DNA of 12,481 nucleotides. It comes from Lachnospiraceae bacterium UBA1258 (lineage in GTDB: Bacteria; Bacillota; Clostridia; Lachnospirales; Lachnospiraceae). Below the pieces are notes generated by a model, which had not been told where the DNA came from, made no database searches, and saw nothing but the letters and a program-made list of their open reading frames with translations. Below, piece after piece: positions 1-5,280 of this stretch (positions are counted from its first letter, which is position 1; the number at the start of each line of letters is the position of its first letter). Location: the NCBI GenBank assembly GCA_002308235.1, contig DBVS01000123.1, forward strand, positions 29,787-42,267. Reading direction: 5' to 3'. The translations under genes and the position numbers were made by a program.

Positions 1-397
1 GGGGTACGGCTACGCCAAAACCGCCATGACTGTCAGAGAGCAGTGGGGAGCCATGGTGGAAAAATATCTTCGGACATCAGAAGCTCTCAAGACCGTTTTC
101 TTTTTGATAGATATAAGACACGAGCCCACGGGGAATGACTGTCTTATGTACGATAAGATCAGAAAGAGCGGCAGAAAGCACGTGATAATCTGTACGAAAG
201 CCGATAAGATCAGCAAGGGAGCAATACAGAAGAACCTTAAGGTCATTCGGGAAAAACTTAACCTTAACAAAGACATTGTCATGATTCCCTTTTCATCCGA
301 AACCAAGCAGGGACGTGACGAGATATATGAAATAATGGGGAAGATCATAGGCGGAGAAGAAGCTGCCGCAACTTCCCTTGAAAACGGAGGTGAATAG
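1..397 (+). CDS. engB: Ribosome biogenesis GTP-binding protein EngB/YsxC, 3' part (5' end outside window)
   Basis: The reading frame is open from base 2 to the TAG at 395-397 and continues upstream of the window. EngB (YihA/YsxC) is an essential cytoplasmic GTPase that assists late assembly of the large ribosomal subunit. The fragment begins with GYGYAK, the family's hallmark just after the G3 Asp-x-Pro-Gly. It then shows the G4 guanine-specificity motif in the form TKAD (in CTKADK) and a G5-like serine pair in PFSSETKQGRDEI. The 131 codons present against a usual 195-205 residues mean that the P-loop and switch I lie upstream. The acidic tail (residues EEAAATSLENGGE) is poorly conserved and its codons carry the ribosome binding site of the next gene, so translation of the two may be coupled. 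In many Firmicutes engB follows lon, which cannot be checked here. Identification is confident. Confidence 0.95.
   Translation, partial: GYGYAKTAMTVREQWGAMVEKYLRTSEALKTVFFLIDIRHEPTGNDCLMYDKIRKSGRKHVIICTKADKISKGAIQKNLKVIREKLNLNKDIVMIPFSSETKQGRDEIYEIMGKIIGGEEAAATSLENGGE
386..390 (+). promoter_or_regulatory. Ribosome binding site GGAGG that decides a TTG start
   Basis: GGAGG lies 9 nt before the TTG at 400-402, inside the last codons of engB. The first in-frame ATG of the downstream gene (433) has no such site in front of it, so TTG at 400 is the better start. Confidence 0.8.
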
Positions 398-399
398 CG

Positions 400-1596
400 T
401 TGAAAAAGAGCGCGCTGTACCTTAAGGCGGCCATGAACGTGGTTGTCTTTGCCATAGCAATTGCACTGGTCATTTGGCTTTTGCCAAAATTTCTGGTGTT
501 CTTTCTGCCCTTTGTGATAGGCTGGATCATTTCTTTGATAGCCAATCCGGTGGTAAAATTTTTTGAAGAAAAGATAAAATTCAAACGAAAATTCATGTCA
601 GCCATCATGATAGTGCTGATAATCGCAGTGATAATACTGCTCGGATACGGGATTATCGCTCTTTTGGTAAATCAGGGCATCGGCCTGGTGGAGAGCGTTC
701 CGAAAAAATGGTCGGTCTGGAAGCAGGAACTTAACAATTTCGGAGCGGAGTTAAACAACCTGTTTGAGAATCTTCCCGACAAGACAAGGGAGACCTTTGC
801 AAATCTCGGAAATTCCATTGAGACAGCGCTTTCAAGCTTTGTGGCCAATCTCGGTGACGGAAACAAGATAGGAACGGCAATCTTTAATCACCTTTCCTCC
901 GGCATCGGAAGCATAGCGAATGCGCTGATCGCCATCATCATGGTGGTGCTTTCCGCTTATCTTTTCACGGCCGAGCACAACAATCTTGCCAGAGCCATGG
1001 AAGAAAAAATGCCAAAGTCCTTCAACGAAAAGCTGAGCATTGCCTACGGAGGCTTAAAGACCGCTGTGGGCGGATATTTTAAGGCACAGTTAAAGATCGA
1101 GGTCTGGGTTTATCTCATAACTCTTGCGGGCCTTTTGATCTGCAGGGTGGAATTTGCAATAATAATCGCTCTCGGCATCGCAGTGCTTGATTTTCTTCCT
1201 TTCTTCGGAGCCGGACTCATTATGGTTCCCTGGGCAGCCATAAATCTTGCCAACAGAAACTATTTTCTTGCGGCGGGGCTTATAATAACCTGGGCGGTGG
1301 GTCAGCTGGTAAGACAGTTGATACAGCCCAAATTCGTGGGAGATTCGGTGGGCTTTAAGGCTCTTCCCACACTTATCCTTTTGTTTGTGGGTTATAAATT
1401 CAAGGGAGTCCTGGGAATGATCCTGGTGATCCCCATTGCCATGACGGTGTATTCCCTTTACAAGGACGGATTGTTTGATTCCTTTACGGACAGCATTAAG
1501 ATACTTTGGAGCGGCATGACCGAGTTCAGGCGCCTGCCGGAAAAAGAAACGGAGATTAATGATGAAAAGCAGGAAGATACTGACGAAAACAGGTAA
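400..1596 (+). CDS. ytvI: AI-2E/PerM family permease, YtvI-like sporulation integral membrane protein
   Basis: This is a 398-aa polytopic membrane protein of the AI-2E (PerM) family. It has two hydrophobic helices at about 10-50, one near 65-90, an extracytoplasmic soluble stretch near 95-160, and four or five more helices from about 165 to 360. The conserved family core is visible as LPFFGAGLIMVPWA followed by RQLIQPKFVGDSVG and LPTLILLFVGYKFKG. The overall pattern is that of the YtvI subgroup, whose members are found in spore formers and whose transported substrate is not established. It starts with TTG at 400, supported by GGAGG at 386-390. The C-terminal tail is charged and rich in Glu, Asp and Lys, and overlaps the next gene by 38 nt. 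The family assignment is firm. The YtvI subgroup name, and any role in sporulation, is inferred from resemblance, and other AI-2E family members are possible. Confidence 0.8.
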   Translation: MKKSALYLKAAMNVVVFAIAIALVIWLLPKFLVFFLPFVIGWIISLIANPVVKFFEEKIKFKRKFMSAIMIVLIIAVIILLGYGIIALLVNQGIGLVESVPKKWSVWKQELNNFGAELNNLFENLPDKTRETFANLGNSIETALSSFVANLGDGNKIGTAIFNHLSSGIGSIANALIAIIMVVLSAYLFTAEHNNLARAMEEKMPKSFNEKLSIAYGGLKTAVGGYFKAQLKIEVWVYLITLAGLLICRVEFAIIIALGIAVLDFLPFFGAGLIMVPWAAINLANRNYFLAAGLIITWAVGQLVRQLIQPKFVGDSVGFKALPTLILLFVGYKFKGVLGMILVIPIAMTVYSLYKDGLFDSFTDSIKILWSGMTEFRRLPEKETEINDEKQEDTDENR

Positions 1597-2521
1597 ATTC
1601 ATTCTTTGCTTTATGCCGTTTTTGGCATATTTATTGATCCAGAATATGGTGGGGCTGTTTATCTATACGGTCGAGGCAGGGAAAATAGTGAAAGCTGAAG
1701 GCCTTTCACCCACAAGAGAGGTAATCGAGTCGATCCTTGTGGCGCTTCAAAGCGATGTGAACCTGACGCTTGTGATAATGCTTTTCAGCGAAGTCATCGG
1801 CATAGTTGCATTCAGCCTGTTTCTTTATTTTGTAATGAAAGAAAAGTACCCGGCGAGACCGAGGGAGATATTCAGCCTCGGAAACCTGCTGGCGGTGATC
1901 TTTCTTTTTGCGGGCTTTGAACTGGTGGTAAGCGGTGTATTGAATCTTCTTCAGTTCATAGCGCCCGGATTGATGGCGGACTATGCAAAACGGATAGAAG
2001 GTATGGGAATCACCCAGCTTTCTTTCCTGTCTACGGTGGTTGCGGTGATCCTGGCACCCATTGCGGAGGAATTTGTTTTCAGAGGACTTACCTTTAAACT
2101 TACAAGGCGCTTCAGCAAAAACTTCTGGACCGCCAACTTCTTCCAGGCATGCATTTTCGGTCTTGCACACATGATAGACCAGATACTGCTTTTGCTGATG
2201 GGAGAGAATACGACCATAAATCCCATCCAGGCTGTGTATGCCTTTGTGATGGGTCTTATCCTCGGTTACGTTTACAAGAAATTCAATTCGCTCTGGGCTA
2301 CCATACTTGCACATCTTTCCTTCAATCTTGCGGGAACCTGGCTTGTGAGCCTGATCTACGGCGCAGATGAGACGGTGAGTGTTCTTAAGATATTTGTGGT
2401 TACCGCAATATCCTCCGCAGTCATTTTCTTCTGTCTCAATGCACTTAAAAACGACAAGAAAACGCGTATCAACGAGGCGGGTTTCAATACTAAGCATCAC
2501 TTCGAAAGTTCGGATATGTGA
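1559..2521 (+). CDS. CPBP-family intramembrane glutamic endopeptidase (CAAX protease-like)
   Basis: This is a 320-aa membrane protein of the CPBP/Abi family (Rce1-like glutamic proteases, PF02517). It has about eight hydrophobic segments. The three catalytic motifs are intact: E170-E171-x3-R175 in AEEFVFRG, F200-x3-H204 in FGLAHM, and H252-x3-N256 in HLSFN. Family members cleave within the membrane or act in prenyl-peptide or bacteriocin-related processing; the substrate here is unknown, and no bacteriocin peptide gene is visible nearby. Translation can begin at ATG 1559 or at the adjoining ATG 1562, with GGAG at 1551-1554 in front. The start lies inside ytvI in another reading frame, giving a 38-nt overlap and probably coupled translation. 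It is the last gene of the transcription unit, followed within 20 nt by a terminator. The family call is confident; the cellular role is open. Confidence 0.9.
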   Translation: MMKSRKILTKTGKFILCFMPFLAYLLIQNMVGLFIYTVEAGKIVKAEGLSPTREVIESILVALQSDVNLTLVIMLFSEVIGIVAFSLFLYFVMKEKYPARPREIFSLGNLLAVIFLFAGFELVVSGVLNLLQFIAPGLMADYAKRIEGMGITQLSFLSTVVAVILAPIAEEFVFRGLTFKLTRRFSKNFWTANFFQACIFGLAHMIDQILLLLMGENTTINPIQAVYAFVMGLILGYVYKKFNSLWATILAHLSFNLAGTWLVSLIYGADETVSVLKIFVVTAISSAVIFFCLNALKNDKKTRINEAGFNTKHHFESSDM

Positions 2522-2536
2522 TCATACGAAGGCTTT

Positions 2537-2565
2537 AAAGAGACGGCAAACGCTGTCTCTTTTTT
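2537..2565 (+). terminator. Intrinsic terminator after the CPBP protease gene
   Basis: An 11-bp stem, AAAGAGACGGC paired with GCTGTCTCTTT (one G-T wobble), closes an AAAC loop and runs into a six-T tract (2560-2565). It separates the engB-ytvI-protease unit from the metal-efflux cassette. Confidence 0.9.
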
Positions 2566-2621
2566 GCTGCGGATCCGGGCGGAATCTGTATCGACGGACA
2601 GAAAATATTTGAAAAATGATA

Positions 2622-2649
2622 TTGACAAACAGCAGTATAGGAATATAAT
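2622..2649 (+). promoter_or_regulatory. Sigma-A promoter of the arsR-HMA-ATPase cassette
   Basis: A consensus -35 TTGACA (2622-2627) is followed after a 16-bp spacer by a consensus -10 TATAAT (2644-2649). Both hexamers are perfect, so the promoter should be strong when not repressed. This fits a repressor-controlled metal resistance operon. Confidence 0.85.
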
Positions 2650-2675
2650 GAACATATGAACAGTTGAACATATGA
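2649..2675 (+). promoter_or_regulatory. Probable ArsR/SmtB operator: 11-bp repeats over the transcription start
   Basis: The 11-mer TGAACATATGA occurs twice, at 2649-2659 and 2665-2675, with starts 16 bp apart. Each copy holds the palindrome CATATG, so the block also reads as an imperfect inverted repeat. The core ATGAACAGTTGAACAT resembles the A/T-rich TGAAC-type boxes of SmtB/CzrA operators (family knowledge). It begins at the last base of the -10 and covers the expected start site, so a bound dimer would block transcription. The repeats are directly visible; the binding protein is inferred to be the product of the gene starting at 2691. Confidence 0.75.
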
Positions 2676-2690
2676 TGAACGGAGGACCAC

Positions 2691-2987
2691 ATGGCCGCTT
2701 TTGATTCGGAAGATCTTTTATATGACCTGGCAGACTTATTCAAGATGTTTGCGGATTCCACCAGAGTGAGGATCCTCTACGCCCTTCTGGACGGGGAGAA
2801 GAACGTAGGCGAGCTTGCGGATTCTCTTTCCATGAACCAGTCCGCCATTTCACATCAGTTAAGTGTTTTAAAGGCCTCAAAGCTTGTTAAAGCAAGGCGC
2901 GATAAAAAATCCATGTATTACTGCCTTGCGGACGACCATGTGGAATCCATCATAAAAACCGGTGTCGAGCACGTGCTGGAGCCGTAA
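2691..2987 (+). CDS. ArsR/SmtB-family metal-sensing repressor (zinc-type alpha-5 site)
   Basis: This 98-aa winged-helix repressor has the usual size for the ArsR/SmtB family. The helix-turn-helix is seen in NVGELADSLSMNQSAISHQLSVLK (about 38-61), and the beta wing in KARRDKKSMYYCL (67-79). The alpha-5 metal site is visible as D81-x-H83 and, 11 and 14 residues after H83, H94-x2-E97. This is the Asp-His-His-Glu spacing known from SmtB and close to the Asp-His-His-His of CzrA, both of which sense Zn(II) and related ions. The CxC motif of the alpha-3 site of CadC/ArsR-type sensors is absent (NVGEL replaces it). The product is therefore predicted to leave DNA when Zn, or possibly Co or Cd, is bound across the dimer. 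GGAGGA (2681-2686) precedes ATG 2691. It is first in its cassette and probably autoregulated through the repeats at 2649-2675. The metal preference is an inference. Confidence 0.92.
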   Translation: MAAFDSEDLLYDLADLFKMFADSTRVRILYALLDGEKNVGELADSLSMNQSAISHQLSVLKASKLVKARRDKKSMYYCLADDHVESIIKTGVEHVLEP

Positions 2988-3046
2988 TATACGGAAGATG
3001 AGCGATTACGCTTTCTTTATACATCAACGTTTAGAGGAGAAAAAAT

Positions 3047-3268
3047 ATGACACGTACATTCATTTTGGAAGACCTTGATTGCGCACACTGCGCACAGAAA
3101 ATTCAGGATGCCGTTGCTAAGATTGACGGAGTATCCGATTGCAAAGTAACATTTCTTACTCAGAAGATGGTTTACAATGTAGAAGATGCAAAGAATGAAG
3201 CTGCTGAGAAGGAAATGCGCAAGATTGTTAAAAATACTGAGCCCGACGTAACAGTTAAGGCAGTATAA
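3047..3268 (+). CDS. Stand-alone heavy-metal-associated (HMA) domain protein, metallochaperone-like
   Basis: This 73-aa protein is a single ferredoxin-like HMA domain (PF00403). The metal-binding loop is L10-D11-C12-A13-H14-C15, the DCxxC form seen in domains serving Zn/Cd pumps rather than the MxCxxC of most copper chaperones. The order beta (FILEDL), CxxC, helix (AQKIQDAVAKI), beta (SDCKVTF), beta (QKMVYNV), helix (EAAEKEMRKIVK), beta (DVTVKAV) fits a complete fold with no membrane segment. It lies between the repressor (59 nt upstream) and the ATPase, and AGGAG sits before ATG 3047. The ATPase downstream has no HMA domain of its own, so this protein probably acts as its detached metal-binding domain or cytosolic metal donor. 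A weak hairpin terminator follows at once, which may make it more abundant than the pump. The fold is certain; the partner is inferred. Confidence 0.9.
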   Translation: MTRTFILEDLDCAHCAQKIQDAVAKIDGVSDCKVTFLTQKMVYNVEDAKNEAAEKEMRKIVKNTEPDVTVKAV

Positions 3269-3269
3269 G

Positions 3270-3291
3270 AAAGGGGCATTTGCCCCTTTTT
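3270..3291 (+). terminator. Terminator-like hairpin between HMA and ATPase genes (possible attenuator)
   Basis: An 8-bp stem, AAAGGGGC with GCCCCTTT, closes a four-base ATTT loop and ends in five T residues (3287-3291). It begins 2 nt after the HMA stop codon and 28 nt before the ATPase ATG. Since no clear promoter follows it, it probably terminates only part of the transcripts. Confidence 0.7.
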
Positions 3292-3307
3292 AAATGTAAC
3301 AGGGCAC

Positions 3308-3312
3308 GGAGG
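3308..3312 (+). promoter_or_regulatory. Ribosome binding site fixing the ATPase start
   Basis: GGAGG is 6 nt before ATG 3319. A longer in-frame opening from TTG 3280 would lie in the hairpin and would have no ribosome binding site, so 3319 is the chosen start. Confidence 0.85.
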
Positions 3313-3318
3313 TTTACC

Positions 3319-5202
3319 ATGACAAAGAAACTTAAAAAGAAAATAATACGTATCGGAATCGGTTTTGTGCTTTTTGTGGCAGGTATTCTGCTGAGCCGTT
3401 TCGTCAACGAATGGGTGGGACTCGGATTTTACATAGCCGCATACATCACCGTGGGTGCGGACGTTCTTAAAAATGCCGCAGTCAACATAGCTCACGGTCA
3501 CGTATTTGATGAAAACTTTCTCATGATCATCGCTACGCTGGGTGCAGTGGCCTGCAAGGAATATACGGAAGCCGTTGCGGTCATGCTTTTCTACCAGGTG
3601 GGCGAGTGCTTCCAGTCCTATGCGGTAAACAAATCAAGAAAGTCCATTCGCGCACTTATGAGCATCAGGCCCGATTTTGCCAGAGTCGTGCGGGATGACG
3701 GTCAGCATGAGGTGGATCCTTCCGAAGTCCGAGTAGGGGATGTTATCGTGATAAGACCCGGAGAAAGGGTTCCCCTTGACGGGATAGTGACGGAGGGAAT
3801 TTCTTCACTTGATACAGCCGCCATTACCGGCGAGAGCCTCCCTAAGGACATTTCTGTGGGCACGAACATCGTAAGCGGCTGTGTGAATCTTTCGGGCGTG
3901 ATCACAGTGAGCGTTACAAATGAGTTCGCCCAGTCTACGGTTGCAAAGATCCTAAACCTCGTTGAGGAAGCGTCCTCGAAAAAAGCAAAGGCAGAGAACT
4001 TTATTACCGTATTTGCAAGATACTACACACCCATCGTGGTTTGTTCCGCAGCCTTGCTTGCTCTTGTGGGTTCCCTGGTTACGCATGATTACATGACCTG
4101 GATATACAGAGCCATGACCTTCCTTCTTATTTCCTGCCCCTGCGCTCTTGTTATAAGCGTGCCCTTAAGTTTCTTTGGCGGTATCGGCGGTGCCGGAAAG
4201 AAGGGCATCCTTATCAAGGGCGGTAACTACATGGAGACCCTCTCCGAGATCGATACGGTGGTATTTGATAAGACCGGTACCATCACCAAAGGCAATTTTG
4301 CCACGGGAGAGATTTCCGTATCCCAATTCCTTAAGGATACAAAGCACGAAGAAGCAGAAAGCTATCTTTTGAAAATGGCTGCTTTGTGCGAAGCTTCTTC
4401 CAACCACCCCATAGCAAAATCCATTGTTTCCGCCGCAAATATTTCCGGTGACGAATCGGCCTTTGATATAAACGAACTGGCAGGAAAGGGCGTAAGCGCC
4501 GTCATTAAGGGCGAAAAGTGGTATGCGGGAAACTATAAGCTTATGGCCGATGTGCTTCCCGAAGAGGAGCTTTCCCTTACGAGCTGCCATGACTGTCTTG
4601 AAAGAGGTACCGTGGTTTATCTTGCCAAAGACGGAAAATACATGGGACACATCCATATCGTGGACGAAATAAAGGAAGGCGCCGCAGACGCCATCAAAGC
4701 CCTGAAGGCATCGGGAATCTTTGATACCGTAATGCTTACGGGAGATAACGAAGAAAGCGCCAAGACGGTTGCTTCTTCCGTGGGAATAAAGCGGTTTTTA
4801 TCAAACCTTACTCCCCTTGATAAGGTTACGGCAATCGAGAAACTCATGGGTAACAAAGAAAAAGGAAAGATCGCCTTCGTGGGCGATGGAATAAACGACG
4901 CTCCCGTTCTTACCAGGGCGGACATCGGTATCGCCATGGGGGCCATGGGAAGCGACGCAGCCATAGAAGCCGCAGACGTGGTTATCATGACCGACGAACT
5001 TTCAAAGATCGGCGAAGCAAAGAAGATAGCGAAGAAGACCCTCAGGATAGTAAAGGAAAACATCGTATTTGCTCTGGGCGTAAAGGCACTGGTACTTATC
5101 CTTGCCGCCGTAGGATTTGCATCCATGTGGGCCGCAATATTCGCTGACGTGGGCGTTGCATTCTTGGCAATTATGAACTCCATGAGAGCGCTGAAGGCGT
5201 AA
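3319..5202 (+). CDS. cadA: P1B-2 type heavy-metal-translocating ATPase (Zn/Cd/Pb export), no N-terminal HMA domain
   Basis: This 627-aa membrane pump should export Zn(II), Cd(II) or Pb(II) from the cytoplasm at the cost of ATP. Motifs in order are the actuator TGES (170-173), the membrane metal site C273-P-C275, the phosphorylated D317 in DKTGT, the nucleotide-domain H363-P364 in NHPIA, TGDN in MLTGDNEE, and the hinge GDGIND (522-527). Near the C terminus K589 (GVKALVLI) and D610 (FADVGVA) are 21 residues apart, as are Lys693 and Asp714 of E. coli ZntA. These mark the Zn/Cd class and argue against the copper class. The N terminus goes directly from a basic start into the first helix, so the usual HMA domain is missing; the 73-aa HMA protein encoded upstream is its likely substitute. 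Expression should depend on the ArsR-type repressor. The symbol cadA is used for the family; zntA would be equally fair. Zn versus Cd preference cannot be read from the sequence. Confidence 0.93.
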   Translation: MTKKLKKKIIRIGIGFVLFVAGILLSRFVNEWVGLGFYIAAYITVGADVLKNAAVNIAHGHVFDENFLMIIATLGAVACKEYTEAVAVMLFYQVGECFQSYAVNKSRKSIRALMSIRPDFARVVRDDGQHEVDPSEVRVGDVIVIRPGERVPLDGIVTEGISSLDTAAITGESLPKDISVGTNIVSGCVNLSGVITVSVTNEFAQSTVAKILNLVEEASSKKAKAENFITVFARYYTPIVVCSAALLALVGSLVTHDYMTWIYRAMTFLLISCPCALVISVPLSFFGGIGGAGKKGILIKGGNYMETLSEIDTVVFDKTGTITKGNFATGEISVSQFLKDTKHEEAESYLLKMAALCEASSNHPIAKSIVSAANISGDESAFDINELAGKGVSAVIKGEKWYAGNYKLMADVLPEEELSLTSCHDCLERGTVVYLAKDGKYMGHIHIVDEIKEGAADAIKALKASGIFDTVMLTGDNEESAKTVASSVGIKRFLSNLTPLDKVTAIEKLMGNKEKGKIAFVGDGINDAPVLTRADIGIAMGAMGSDAAIEAADVVIMTDELSKIGEAKKIAKKTLRIVKENIVFALGVKALVLILAAVGFASMWAAIFADVGVAFLAIMNSMRALKA

Positions 5203-5226
5203 GATTAATTGAATAATTGAAAAGAT

Positions 5227-5257
5227 AAAGGGCTTCGTTATATTACGAAGCCCTTTT
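5227..5257. terminator. Bidirectional intrinsic terminator between convergent genes
   Basis: A perfect 12-bp stem, AAAGGGCTTCGT with ACGAAGCCCTTT, closes a six-base loop. T residues follow on the plus strand (5254-5257), and read on the minus strand the stem is followed by CTTTATCTTTTC. It ends the ATPase unit and can also stop transcription from the minus-strand gene ending at 5281. Confidence 0.85.
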
Positions 5258-5280
5258 GTTGCGAAAGTTTATGCGAGTCT

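Noticed and set aside
1706..2500. Long minus-strand open frame (264 codons) opposite the CPBP protease
   Set aside because: It mirrors a gene with intact catalytic motifs, its translation is rich in Cys, His, Lys and Arg with no domain pattern, and no ribosome binding site or promoter serves it.
3280..3318. Thirteen-residue extension of the ATPase from TTG 3280
   Set aside because: The TTG falls in the terminator-like hairpin with no ribosome binding site; GGAGG at 3308-3312 points to ATG 3319.
4165..5183. Two minus-strand open frames (163 and 188 codons) opposite the ATPase
   Set aside because: Both lie wholly within the confidently identified ATPase gene and encode no recognisable motif; codon bias of the true gene explains them.
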